Both the position numbers and the translations under genes were made by a program. 64,000 nucleotides of DNA from Ochrobactrum vermis (GTDB lineage: Bacteria > Pseudomonadota > Alphaproteobacteria > Rhizobiales > Rhizobiaceae), in assembly GCF_002975205.1 (NCBI RefSeq), contig NZ_PCOC01000001.1, forward strand, positions 2,235,001-2,299,000, in the 5' to 3' direction. Positions 33,403-41,127 of the stretch are shown here, piece after piece; within the stretch, counting starts at the first letter, position 1; every line of letters starts with the position of its first letter. The notes beneath the pieces are model-generated. The model searched no databases. It saw nothing but the letters and a program-made list of their open reading frames with translations, and was not told the DNA's origin.

Positions 33403-33828
33403 TCAGTTTCCGATTTTTTTGCAATAAAGTTCGAGCCGGTGATGCACGATCTCATAGCCGAGCGAACGGGCGATTTCTTCCTGCAGTTTTTCGATCTTGT
33501 CAGAGCGAAACTCCACCACATCTCCGGAGTCCATATCGATGATGTGATCGTGATGCGCACCGCTCGCCTGTTCGAAACGCGACGGCCCTCCGGCAAAGGC
33601 ATGCCGGTGAATAGCGCCGCGCTCTTCGAGAAGCTTCATCGTGCGGTAAACCGTCGAAAGCGAGATGCTGCTGTCGATCTCGACTGCCCGGCGAAAAATC
33701 TCGAGCGCGTCAGGATGATCTTCAGTCTCGGTCAGTATGTCCAGGATGATCCGGCGCGGCCGCGTGATACGGACCCCTGCCTGGCGCAGCTCCTGTTCAT
33801 AATCGGGCTTTTTGTACGATTCTCTCAT
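33403..33828 (-). CDS. mur: Fur family regulator, Mur (manganese-responsive) type
   Basis: This 141-residue metal-dependent repressor has an N-terminal winged helix (about 10-80: [40 protein letters not shown]). The C-terminal dimer domain has the metal-site [18 protein letters not shown] (about 92-109) and [11 protein letters not shown]. In Rhizobiales the single Fur orthologue acts as Mur and represses manganese uptake genes such as mntH or sitABCD; iron control is left to Irr and RirA. A Mur-like palindrome stands in its own promoter region. It is distinguished from Irr by the lack of a heme regulatory motif. Confidence 0.88.
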   Translation of the reverse strand: MRESYKKPDYEQELRQAGVRITRPRRIILDILTETEDHPDALEIFRRAVEIDSSISLSTVYRTMKLLEERGAIHRHAFAGGPSRFEQASGAHHDHIIDMDSGDVVEFRSDKIEKLQEEIARSLGYEIVHHRLELYCKKIGN

Positions 33829-33854
33829 GTCCGCGATTATGCACCGTCACGCTG

Positions 33855-33878
33855 CCAGTTGCAATTTTTTGCAACTGG
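33855..33878. promoter_or_regulatory. Mur-box-like palindrome upstream of mur
   Basis: A perfect 10-bp inverted repeat with a TTTT centre; the core is GTTGCAATTTTTTGCAAC. It resembles the TGCAA-N-TTGCA Mur-responsive sequence of rhizobia and lies 27-50 nt before the start codon, so autoregulation is likely. Confidence 0.7.
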
Positions 33879-33918
33879 AGCCTGCCCGATCTCCCCAACC
33901 CATTGTAACGGATGCGCT

Positions 33919-34197
33919 TTAGTGGCTTAGGTCTGCCAACTGTCCGTAATCGGACATATGCGACTCGGCGGCCTTATCGTTCAGATGGTATTGCCCACGC
34001 CCCACCCGCACGAAAAGCGCATCGCTTTCCGGCTGATTATCGGTGCAGTTTTCGGCAAGGAAAGAGAAGTATCTGGAGTAAGGCCAGCCTGGAGCGACAC
34101 GACGCACATCTCTCGGCGAGAAAGGTTCGGCAAGAACACCTTTCACCCTGACAGCATTATGGATTTGAGGATAAATATTCGATCCAATTTTCCACAT
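33919..34197 (-). CDS. Small protein, winged-helix-like, unknown
   Basis: This 92-residue protein contains GVLAEPFSPRDVRRVAPGWP, then YSRYFSFLAENC and FVRVGRGQYHLND. This pattern looks like the short winged-helix domain often seen fused to restriction or HARE-HTH-type proteins (PGWxYSxY...RVGRGxY). No strong Shine-Dalgarno precedes the ATG, and the gene is alone between mur and a small unknown gene. It may be a real domain protein or a remnant. Codon pattern looks coding on this strand. Confidence 0.55.
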   Translation of the reverse strand: MWKIGSNIYPQIHNAVRVKGVLAEPFSPRDVRRVAPGWPYSRYFSFLAENCTDNQPESDALFVRVGRGQYHLNDKAAESHMSDYGQLADLSH

Positions 34198-34357
34198 GCT
34201 TTAACATTAGCACCACCATATACGGCCTTCATATCCCGTAAACACGGGATAGTTGCATATTTTTTGCTTGGTCAGACAACGCTCGGTTAAATGCCCAGTT
34301 CCGCTCAGGCATCAATTGAGGCGCATCCGCCTTGTCCAAGCCCATGATGAGAAATCA

Positions 34358-34627
34358 TCAGTCGGCTGGAGCAAGCACAGTAAAGAGCGCCGCTCCGTCA
34401 CGATCCAGCTCTTCGACCGCCACCGGATAAGTATCGCCTTCATGCGATTTGAGGCCAACAGCCGATGCTTTCATCGCCTCGCCTATCGCATCCTTGTTGC
34501 CCCAGAACTTGCCGCGCTTTGTCAGATCTGCCCCGTCGGCGGGAATGGCCACGCTGTATTCCACCGCACCTTTGTCGATGCCATCACAAATGAGGCTCGC
34601 CGATCCGGTCTTGATTGAAACGCTCAT
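34358..34627 (-). CDS. Conserved-looking small hypothetical protein
   Basis: This 89-residue acidic protein begins MSVSIKTGSASLICDGIDKG and has AIPADGADLTKRGKFWGNKD and GEAMKASAVGLKSHEGDTYP in the middle. No signal peptide or membrane helix. The start is taken at ATG 34627. GGAGG lies just upstream, and a further ATG directly before it (34630) is too close. The family is not recognised. Confidence 0.6.
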   Translation of the reverse strand: MSVSIKTGSASLICDGIDKGAVEYSVAIPADGADLTKRGKFWGNKDAIGEAMKASAVGLKSHEGDTYPVAVEELDRDGAALFTVLAPAD

Positions 34628-34820
34628 CATTCCTCCGCGCCTGGTTGATCCCTCATCGGCATCCACCCTAACGCCCATCCGCAAATGTGTAAAACAATGA
34701 ACCGAAATTAGTATTTCACCGCGTACCGCACCACCAATGGAGTAGTCTCCACCCCCCCGTTTCACCTACGGATTGTGAGGCTTTGTTGGTATTCTCGCGC
34801 CACAACAGAGGGCGCAAAAA

Positions 34821-35630
34821 ATGGTAACCCCGATAGCGCAATATGTCAGACGTTCAGTCGCTTATGCAGCGACAAAACTGAATTACAGACAATCGATCGA
34901 CAGGATCGCGTCCGATGCCCAGGACTATTGGGCCGATCAAACTTCAAAGAATCATAAATCGAATTCCCACTGGAAGGGAAGCGACGGCCTCTCCGATGCC
35001 GCATGGATGCAAATCGGACGATCGCATCGAAAGCTTGTGCAGGATGCAGCCGCTTCCGTCGGCCTAACCGCGCAAGGCTCCCGGATATTGGAATGGGGTT
35101 GTGGAGGCGGTGCGAATGCAGTTCAGTTTGCGGATCTGGCCAATGAATATCTGGGCGTCGATGTATCTGCCGCGTCCCTCAAGGAATGTGCGGCTCGAAT
35201 GTCGGACGTGGGATATAGGCATTTTTCTCCAGTGCTCATTGACGTAGAGAAACCACAAAAGTCACTGGAGCAGATCAAACAGCCGGTCGACATCTATATT
35301 TGCACCTATGTCTTCGAACTCATTCCGACAGAGGAATACGGGGCTGATCTTTTGAGAATAGCTTTTCAGCATCTACGCTCAGGCGGGCTGGCTGTTATCC
35401 AGATCAAATATTCCACACACAAGTCAGATACACGTGGCCACAAGTGGGGATACCGACGGAATCTGGCCAATATGACGACTTACTCCATCGACCAATTTTG
35501 GTTGCTGGCTGAAAGCGTCGGCTTCAGACCGGTCTCCGTCTCGCTCAAACCATATGATGCTCTCGTTAAAGATGAGAGATACGCCTATTTTGTTTTACAA
35601 AAACCGGAAGCGAGTGCTGACCGAGAATAG
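34821..35630 (+). CDS. Class I SAM-dependent methyltransferase
   Basis: This 269-residue methyltransferase has motif I ILEWGCGGGANAVQFADLA (about 90-108), followed by the acidic residue in YLGVDVSAASL (about 113-123), and motif IV-like VDIYICTYVFELIP (about 155-168). The C-terminal part (RGHKWGYRRNLANMTTYSID) is not a known substrate domain. It resembles methyltransferases found in surface-glycan or lipid modification loci, but no such genes are nearby. Base composition looks more AT-rich than its neighbours, which hints at acquisition. Confidence 0.8.
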   Translation: MVTPIAQYVRRSVAYAATKLNYRQSIDRIASDAQDYWADQTSKNHKSNSHWKGSDGLSDAAWMQIGRSHRKLVQDAAASVGLTAQGSRILEWGCGGGANAVQFADLANEYLGVDVSAASLKECAARMSDVGYRHFSPVLIDVEKPQKSLEQIKQPVDIYICTYVFELIPTEEYGADLLRIAFQHLRSGGLAVIQIKYSTHKSDTRGHKWGYRRNLANMTTYSIDQFWLLAESVGFRPVSVSLKPYDALVKDERYAYFVLQKPEASADRE

Positions 35631-35676
35631 CCAGCCATGTGCCATTTGAAGTGAAAGCCAAGCCATGCTTGTTCAT

Positions 35677-35751
35677 TGGTACGCCCAAGGGGAATCGAAC
35701 CCCTGTTTGCGCCGTGAGAGGGCGCCGTCCTAACCGCTAGACGATGGGCGC
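35677..35751 (-). tRNA. tRNA-Glu (anticodon CUC)
   Basis: The minus strand folds as a cloverleaf. The acceptor GCGCCCA pairs with TGGGCGT (one G-U at the end). The D arm contains CGTCTAGCGGTTAGGACG. The anticodon stem GCGCC/GGCGC has loop CTCTCAC, giving anticodon CTC. The T arm is AGGGGTTCGATTCCCCT. CCA is encoded (35677-35679). The pattern is that of alphaproteobacterial tRNA-Glu. Confidence 0.95.
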
Positions 35752-35856
35752 ATAAGCCATCTCGCTGATATAATCGCCAAAAAGAAAAAGCGCAATCCTC
35801 GAAGGCAGAAACAATCGGGGCGGCAATATTGCCGCCCCGATCAGGTTCTATTCGTT

Positions 35857-36336
35857 CTACTCGACATTGCCGAGCTTGATGCGGCCAATGATACGGGACT
35901 CACGATAATCGTAGATGATGAGTTCCGTACCGCCGTCCGGCAGCAGGGTTTCCAGCGAAAGCTCGTTGCCGGAAAGGCTTTGCGAAAGAAGGCGGGCGCC
36001 GGGTGCCAGGTTGATCTGTGATTCAATCAGCTTCGGCGGTTCCGGCTTTACCGGAGCGGTCGCGGCCTGTCCCGGGATATCGGAACGGGCTTCTTCAACC
36101 GGCGGGGTTTCCGGCGCGCGATTGATCTTGTAGACAACTGCGACAAGCACCGCCATAAGACCGATCAGCATGACACCGATGGAGACGGCCAGAAGCCGGA
36201 TCATTTTGCGGCGCACACGTTCCATGGCTGGATCAAGCTGGGGCTCGGCCTGTTCATCCGGGTAATAGCCCTGCTGATAGTCCTGATAGCCTGAATCCTG
36301 ATGATTCTGGTATCTCGGATAGTGTGGATCCTGCAT
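35857..36336 (-). CDS. Single-pass membrane protein, unknown
   Basis: This 159-residue protein has a glutamine/tyrosine-rich N-terminus (PRYQNHQDSGYQDYQQGYYP), a basic stretch, one membrane helix (about 46-70: LLAVSIGVMLIGLMAVLVAV), and a C-terminal domain with LAPGARLLSQSLSGNELSLE and TELIIYDYRESRIIGRIKLG. It looks like the DUF6476-type proteins of Rhizobiales that lie beside rluD; that link is from memory. The N-terminus is in the cytoplasm by the positive-inside rule. It is divergent from the rluD-like gene. Confidence 0.72.
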   Translation of the reverse strand: MQDPHYPRYQNHQDSGYQDYQQGYYPDEQAEPQLDPAMERVRRKMIRLLAVSIGVMLIGLMAVLVAVVYKINRAPETPPVEEARSDIPGQAATAPVKPEPPKLIESQINLAPGARLLSQSLSGNELSLETLLPDGGTELIIYDYRESRIIGRIKLGNVE

Positions 36337-36386
36337 TCAACGACTCCGGTTCGAACTTCGCCGTGTTAAGGCGTGTGGCGCGTGAT

Positions 36387-36489
36387 AGAGCATTTTGCAG
36401 CCAAATGGAAACATTTGACGTCGCATAAATGCGGTAAAACCAAGAGATAGAGCAGTTCTGACGATTTCGTTAAGAGAGAACTGCTCTCA
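36387..36489. repeat. Dispersed palindromic repeat before the rluD-like gene
   Basis: It starts AGAGCATTTTGCAGCC and ends with an 11-bp hairpin AGAGCAGTTCT (36449) / AGAACTGCTCT (36477). The hairpin lies about 18 nt before the GTG start, so it could influence translation. Confidence 0.8.
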
Positions 36490-36505
36490 TAAAGGAAAGA
36501 CACGA

Positions 36506-37510
36506 GTGAAAGAGCTTACGACCGACTCCGATGCCACAGGCAAGCGTCTCGACCAGTGGCTGGCCGCAGCATTGGGGCCGGAACTCTCGCGCAGCCGCGT
36601 CCAGTCCCTTATTGCCGAAGGCCATGTGACCATAGACGGCGCACCCGCCCGTGAAGCCAAGCAGAAGCTGCGCGAAGGCATGACTATCGCCCTCGTGCTG
36701 CCTGAGCCTGAACCTGCCGAACCGATTGCTGAGAACATTCCCCTCGATATTCTTTACGAGGATGATGATCTCATCGTGATCAACAAGCCCGCCGGACTTG
36801 TCGTTCACCCCGGCAACGGCAACTGGACGGGAACACTCGTCAATGCCCTCATATATCATTGTGGCGATAGCTTGTCGGGCATCGGAGGAATCCGCCGTCC
36901 TGGCATCGTTCATCGCCTCGACAAGGATACGAGCGGCGTCATGGTCGTGGCCAAGAATGACCGTTCCCACCGGCATTTGAGCGAGCAATTTGCCGACCAT
37001 GGGCGCACCGGCGATCTGGAGCGCGCCTATCTTGCACTCGTCTGGGGCATGACCGAACGCCCGCAGGGCTTCATCGACGCGCATCTCGGACGCTCGCATC
37101 GCGACCGCACCAAGCAGGCCGTCGTGAAAGAAGAACGCGAAGATGCCCGCCACGCCGTCACGCACTACTCAACCATCGAGAAATTCGCACCGCAAGACGA
37201 TGCAACCGCGCTGGCCTCGCTCGTCGAATGCCGTCTTGAGACAGGCCGCACCCACCAGATTCGCGTGCACATGGCACATATAGGCCATCCGCTTGTCGGC
37301 GACATGGACTATGGCAGCGCCTACAAGACCAAGGCCAACAAACTGCCGGAACCGTTGAAAGTGGCAGTGCGCGGCTTTCATCGGCAGGCATTGCATGCCG
37401 GGCTTCTCGCCTTCACCCACCCGGCCACAGAGGAACTGATGCGTTTCGAAGCACCCGTGCCGGAAGATATGGAGCACCTTCTGGAAAACTTCCGGAAACA
37501 CTCTATATAA
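36506..37510 (+). CDS. rluD: RluA-family 23S rRNA pseudouridine synthase (RluD type)
   Basis: RluD modifies uridines 1911, 1915 and 1917 in helix 69 of 23S rRNA. The 334-residue protein begins with an S4 RNA-binding domain (about 12-75: KRLDQWLAAALGPELSRSRV, GHVTIDGAPAR). The catalytic domain has INKPAGLVVHPG (about 92-103) and the active-site HRLDKDTSGVMVVAKND (about 137-153). ETGRTHQIRVHMAHIGHPLVGD follows near 250. It starts with GTG after AAAGGAAAG. In Rhizobiales this gene stands directly before rpoH, as here. Confidence 0.92.
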   Translation: MKELTTDSDATGKRLDQWLAAALGPELSRSRVQSLIAEGHVTIDGAPAREAKQKLREGMTIALVLPEPEPAEPIAENIPLDILYEDDDLIVINKPAGLVVHPGNGNWTGTLVNALIYHCGDSLSGIGGIRRPGIVHRLDKDTSGVMVVAKNDRSHRHLSEQFADHGRTGDLERAYLALVWGMTERPQGFIDAHLGRSHRDRTKQAVVKEEREDARHAVTHYSTIEKFAPQDDATALASLVECRLETGRTHQIRVHMAHIGHPLVGDMDYGSAYKTKANKLPEPLKVAVRGFHRQALHAGLLAFTHPATEELMRFEAPVPEDMEHLLENFRKHSI

Positions 37511-37824
37511 TACTGGCAATTATCATGGTTGGCCGAACGGATGACAGCCTGTAGATAGAAGGCTGTTTCATCATCAAGATCGGGGCGCGGTTGGAATAAG
37601 AGCCGCTCTCCACCCCATAAAGACCATATATTTCAGATGCGCTTTGCAACCTTTGTCATGCGGCGACGTTCACATTGTAGTGACAGATTGTTTCATGAGT
37701 TAAAGGATCGTGTTTTCGCCAAAATCATGCCTATATATGAAGGCTCGCGTGAGGGAAGTGCAGGAGGCAGCCCCCGCGACAGGTTCGCCAAACGGGAACC
37801 TGAAATTATAAAGGAGGGTGCTCT
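37511..37824 (+). promoter_or_regulatory. rpoH leader region
   Basis: The 314-nt gap before rpoH holds a partial repeat copy (37582-37616) and a candidate promoter TTGTCA-17 nt-TGTAGT (about 37655). A hairpin CAGGTTC (37780-37786) / GAACCTG (37796-37802) sits directly upstream of the AAGGAGG Shine-Dalgarno. No gene is seen. Confidence 0.5.
37582..37616. repeat. Partial dispersed repeat in the rpoH leader
   Basis: GCGGTTGGAATAAGAGCCGC followed by TCTCCACCCC matches the end of the copy at 13593-13640 (GCGGTTCC...GAAATAGGAGCCGCTCTACACCCC). Confidence 0.65.
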
Positions 37825-38736
37825 ATGGCCCAGATGAATCTCCCAAGCATCACGTCAGGTGACGGCGGTCTTACCCGTTATCTGGAAGAAATTCGCCGTT
37901 TTCCCATGCTTGAGCCGCAGGAAGAATATATGCTGGCCAAGCGTTATCACGAACATACCGACCCCAAGGCCGCCCACAGGCTGGTGACGAGCCATCTGCG
38001 TCTCGTGGCCAAGATCGCCATGGGCTATCGCGGCTATGGCCTGCCGATCGGTGAAGTGATCTCGGAAGGCAATGTCGGCCTCATGCAGGCCGTCAAACGT
38101 TTCGAACCTGAACGCGGTTTCCGTCTTGCCACTTATGCCATGTGGTGGATCAAGGCCTCGATCCAGGAATATATCCTGCGTTCGTGGAGCCTTGTGAAGA
38201 TGGGCACGACCGCCAATCAGAAGCGTCTGTTCTTCAATCTGCGCAAGATGAAGAGCAAGATTCAGGCGCTCGACGATGGCGATCTTAACCCGGATCAGGT
38301 CAAGCAGATCGCAACCAAGCTGAAGGTCAGCGAAGACGAAGTGGTTTCCATGAACCGCCGCCTGTCCGGTGACGCTTCGCTGAACGCGCCTTTACGCGCT
38401 TCGGAAGGTGAATCCGGCGAATGGCAGGACTGGCTCGTCGACGACAGCAGCAGCCAGGAGCAGGTGCTGATCGAGCAGGACGAACTGGAAAACCGCCGCT
38501 CCATGCTCGAGCAGGCGATGGATACGCTGAACGACCGCGAACGTCGCATTTTCGAGGCCCGTCGTCTGTCGGAGGATCCGATGACACTGGAAGACCTTTC
38601 CAGCGAGTTCGGCATCAGCCGTGAGCGCGTGCGCCAGATCGAAGTACGCGCCTTTGAAAAGGTGCAAGCCGCAGTGAAAGCCGCTGCCTACAAGCAGCAG
38701 AAGGCGCTGAACCATGTCGAGGAAGCGCACGCCTGA
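37825..38736 (+). CDS. rpoH: Heat-shock sigma factor RpoH (sigma 32)
   Basis: RpoH is a sigma-70 family factor for heat-shock genes. The 303-residue protein has region 2 (about 45-130: AAHRLVTSHLRLVAKIAMGY, GNVGLMQAVKRFEPERGFRL, ATYAMWWIKASIQEYILRSW) and the RpoH-specific box QKRLFFNLRKMKSKI (about 132-146). Region 4 includes LEDLSSEFGISRERVRQIEV (about 254-273). The Shine-Dalgarno AAGGAGG is strong. Many Rhizobiales carry two rpoH copies; which one this is cannot be told here, though rluD next door is typical of rpoH1. Confidence 0.95.
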   Translation: MAQMNLPSITSGDGGLTRYLEEIRRFPMLEPQEEYMLAKRYHEHTDPKAAHRLVTSHLRLVAKIAMGYRGYGLPIGEVISEGNVGLMQAVKRFEPERGFRLATYAMWWIKASIQEYILRSWSLVKMGTTANQKRLFFNLRKMKSKIQALDDGDLNPDQVKQIATKLKVSEDEVVSMNRRLSGDASLNAPLRASEGESGEWQDWLVDDSSSQEQVLIEQDELENRRSMLEQAMDTLNDRERRIFEARRLSEDPMTLEDLSSEFGISRERVRQIEVRAFEKVQAAVKAAAYKQQKALNHVEEAHA

Positions 38737-38760
38737 AACTGATAATCTGCTGATCCTTTA

Positions 38761-38798
38761 CTGCCGCAAAGTGGGAGACCATTTTGCGGCAGAATTGT
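38761..38798 (+). terminator. Intrinsic terminator after rpoH
   Basis: The 10-bp stem CTGCCGCAAA / TTTGCGGCAG is followed by AATTGTTT. Confidence 0.85.
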
Positions 38799-38802
38799 TT
38801 CA

Positions 38803-38862
38803 AAGCATTTCCAGCAAAAGTGCGAAGCGGTTTTGCGCAGGATAATGCGTGAGAAAATGAAT
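38803..38862. repeat. Dispersed repeat between rpoH and the rhodanese gene
   Basis: AAGCATTTCCAGCAAAAGTG continues into CGAAGCGGTTTTGCGCAGG and ATAATGCG. It is almost identical to the copy at 58018. Confidence 0.85.
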
Positions 38863-38870
38863 AGATCGGG

Positions 38871-39299
38871 CTACTGATCCGGCTCGCCTTTCACCAGTTC
38901 GAACCCCTCATCGATCCAGCCCGTCATTCCGCCTGCCATGATCTTGACTGGCCTGTCGAGATTGGCGAGCCGCAAGGCGCCGCGCGCCGCACCATTGCAA
39001 TGCGGTCCCGCACAATAGGTGACGAAAATCGTTTCCTGAGACCATTCCGCCATTCTGGACCCGATGATCTTGCCGTGCGGCAGATTGATTGCACCCGGTA
39101 TATGCGCTTGATCGAAAAGCGCCGGGCTGCGCACATCGAGAAGCACGAAATCAACTCCCTTGGACAAGGCATCATGCACGTCCCAGCAATCCGTCTCGAA
39201 TGCGAATTCGGCAGCAAAATGATCGCGTGCCAGCGCACTTGGTGCTGGTGAAATGGCTGTCACGGCTGATTTCCTGTCGGTCTTGGCAATAGTATCCAC
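38871..39299 (-). CDS. Rhodanese-like domain protein
   Basis: This 142-residue single-domain rhodanese has the CH2A-type DFVLLDVRSPALFDQAHIPG (about 50-69), the catalytic loop TYCAGPHCNGAARGA with the likely active cysteine (about 97-104), and MAGGMTGWIDEGFEL near the end. GTG 39299 was chosen because GGAG lies 7 nt upstream; the open frame extends much further without homology. It is divergent from the FtrA-like regulator, a pairing seen in other proteobacteria, so it is probably its target. It would move sulfane sulfur or act in thiol stress. Confidence 0.83.
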   Translation of the reverse strand: MDTIAKTDRKSAVTAISPAPSALARDHFAAEFAFETDCWDVHDALSKGVDFVLLDVRSPALFDQAHIPGAINLPHGKIIGSRMAEWSQETIFVTYCAGPHCNGAARGALRLANLDRPVKIMAGGMTGWIDEGFELVKGEPDQ

Positions 39300-39338
39300 G
39301 GACGTTCTCCTTTGTCTTCGGTAAGATTTTCGCCCATT

Positions 39339-39361
39339 TGCCAATTCACTTGCAATTGGCA
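39339..39361. promoter_or_regulatory. Palindrome in the rhodanese-ftrA divergent gap, probable operator
   Basis: TGCCAATT (39339-39346) and AATTGGCA (39354-39361) form a perfect 8-bp inverted repeat with a 7-nt spacer. It lies 25 nt before the regulator start and about 40 nt before the rhodanese start. Confidence 0.6.
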
Positions 39362-39385
39362 CGATTGACAATATACGTAAAGATA

Positions 39386-40378
39386 ATGACAAACCCAGCA
39401 CGCGACCTCGAAGGCCCGCTTGTCGTAGCCCTTCTCTATGACCGGCTATGCACTTTTGAATTCGGCATCGTTGCCGAAATCTTTGGTCTGCCGCGGCCGG
39501 AAATGGGAACCAACTGGTATCGCTTCGCAAGTTGCCCGATCGAAAATGGTCCGTTGCGCGCGCATGGCGGGTTTGTCATCACTCCCGACGGCAGCCCCGA
39601 CCTTATTGACGAGGCTGACATCATCATTGTTCCAGGCTGGAAAGGCGCTGACATTCCAGTACCAGAAGCAGTCAGCAAAAGGCTGCGTCGCGCCCACCGG
39701 CGTGGGGCGCGGCTTGCCTCCATCTGTTCCGGTGCTTTCGTGCTGGCAGCGACAGGATTGCTTGACGGCGGTTTTGCCACCACCCATTGGCGCTACGCCG
39801 ATGCGCTGCGCAAAAGACACCCCGAGATCGATGTCGATGATGCATCGCTCTATCGCGAACATGATCGCATCTTCACTTCGGCTGGAAGTGCGGCGGGAAT
39901 AGACCTCCTGATCGAAATCGTACGACAGGATTTTGGAGCCCTTGCCGCCAATTCCGTTGCACGACGGCTCGTCATGCCCGCTCATCGCACCGGCGGACAG
40001 GCACAATTCCTTGAGCGCCCGGTCACCAGGCGCGAAGGCACCGCGATCAGCCCGGTTCTGGACAGGATACGCGCCAATCTTGCCGCGGAATGGACCATCG
40101 AGCGCATGGCCGCTGCATGCCGGATGAGCCCACGCACATTCCTGCGTCGCTTTGCCGAAGCAACCGGTGCCACACCCGGCGACTGGCTCACCATGGAGCG
40201 TATAGCCGCTGCCAAGGAGTTCCTTTCTCAGGGACAGGCAAGTGTTGACGACATTGCCACTTCAGTCGGCTTTGGAAGCGCCCACACGCTTCGCCATCAT
40301 TTTCGTCAGAAGATCGGCATCAGCCCGGCGGAGTATCGCAGGCGGTTTCTCACTGAAACCGTCACCCAACCGATATAA
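39386..40378 (+). CDS. ftrA: GlxA/FtrA family AraC-type transcriptional regulator
   Basis: This 330-residue regulator has an N-terminal DJ-1/PfpI-like (glutamine amidotransferase-fold) domain (about 10-190: GPLVVALLYDRLCTFEFGIV; ADIIIVPGWKGADI; GARLASICSGAFVLAATGLL with the nucleophile-elbow cysteine). A C-terminal AraC double helix-turn-helix follows (about 225-320: WTIERMAAACRMSPRTFLRR; DIATSVGFGSAHTLRHHFRQ). ATG 39386 begins MTNPARDLEGP. It matches FtrA of the GlxA family. It probably activates the divergent rhodanese gene through the palindrome between them. Confidence 0.85.
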   Translation: MTNPARDLEGPLVVALLYDRLCTFEFGIVAEIFGLPRPEMGTNWYRFASCPIENGPLRAHGGFVITPDGSPDLIDEADIIIVPGWKGADIPVPEAVSKRLRRAHRRGARLASICSGAFVLAATGLLDGGFATTHWRYADALRKRHPEIDVDDASLYREHDRIFTSAGSAAGIDLLIEIVRQDFGALAANSVARRLVMPAHRTGGQAQFLERPVTRREGTAISPVLDRIRANLAAEWTIERMAAACRMSPRTFLRRFAEATGATPGDWLTMERIAAAKEFLSQGQASVDDIATSVGFGSAHTLRHHFRQKIGISPAEYRRRFLTETVTQPI

Positions 40379-40450
40379 AACCGTCAAATAACTGTAATGG
40401 ATTGGCTTTAGGGACGAGGGTGTGTTTCACCCAAGCCCGAAGGTCATCCC

Positions 40451-41053
40451 ATGAAAAAGCTCCTGCTCGCCGCAGCTCTTGCGCTTACCACTGCAACCGC
40501 CGCGTCGGCTTCCGAATATGTCTCTTTCCTCGATTATCCGCAGAAGGAACAGGACGGGAAGGAGTTCTTCACGGCCGTTGAAATCCCGCAAGGCAGCTTC
40601 ACTAAATACGAAATCGACGACAAGACCGGTCACATCGTCGTCGACCGCTACCAGTCCATGCCTGTGATCTATCCGGCCAATTATGGCTCCATCACCAGCA
40701 CGCTTGCCGGCGACGGCGATCCGCTCGACGCGCTCATCTACACGCGTGAACCGATTGTTCCAGGCGCGATCATCAAGGTTCGCCCCATCGGGGTTCTGAA
40801 GATGATCGACGGTGGCGACCAGGACGACAAGATCGTCGCTGTCCCGACCTCGGACATCGATCCGACTTATGACAATATCAAGGAAATCACCGATCTGCCG
40901 AAGATCGAACAGCAGCGCCTCGAAGCCTTCTTCCGCGTCTACAAGCAATTGCCGGAAGGCCGCAAGGTCGTAGAACTGGGCGGTTTCGACAGCGCAGAGG
41001 CGGCGCAGAACGAAGTGGCCAAGGCCATCAAGGCTTTCGCCGAAAAAAAATAA
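40451..41053 (+). CDS. Inorganic pyrophosphatase with a signal peptide (predicted periplasmic)
   Basis: This is a soluble family I pyrophosphatase that hydrolyses PPi to phosphate. Core motifs are EIPQGSFTKYEIDDKTG (about 46-62), PANYGSITSTLAGDGDPLDAL with the metal-binding aspartates (about 77-97), and VGTSDIDP-like VPTSDIDP, then FFRVYKQLPEGRKVVEL. Unusually it starts with a clear signal peptide, KKLLLAAALALTTATAASAS (about 2-21), so it should be exported. The usual cytoplasmic Ppa has none. It is a single gene with its own terminator. Substrate in the periplasm is unknown. Confidence 0.88.
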   Translation: MKKLLLAAALALTTATAASASEYVSFLDYPQKEQDGKEFFTAVEIPQGSFTKYEIDDKTGHIVVDRYQSMPVIYPANYGSITSTLAGDGDPLDALIYTREPIVPGAIIKVRPIGVLKMIDGGDQDDKIVAVPTSDIDPTYDNIKEITDLPKIEQQRLEAFFRVYKQLPEGRKVVELGGFDSAEAAQNEVAKAIKAFAEKK

Positions 41054-41082
41054 ACACTGTGCGATAGTGATCGCTTCAAAAC

Positions 41083-41110
41083 AAAAAGGCCGCTTGAAGC
41101 GGCCTTTTTT
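41083..41110. terminator. Bidirectional terminator between convergent genes
   Basis: AAAAAGGCCGC and GCGGCCTTTTTT pair across a short loop and serve both convergent genes. Confidence 0.9.
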
Positions 41111-41127
41111 CGTCTTTGCGAAAGGTA

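Noticed and set aside
37780..37817. RNA thermometer in the rpoH leader
   Set aside because: The hairpin lies upstream of the Shine-Dalgarno, and no pairing that hides AAGGAGG or the start codon was found.
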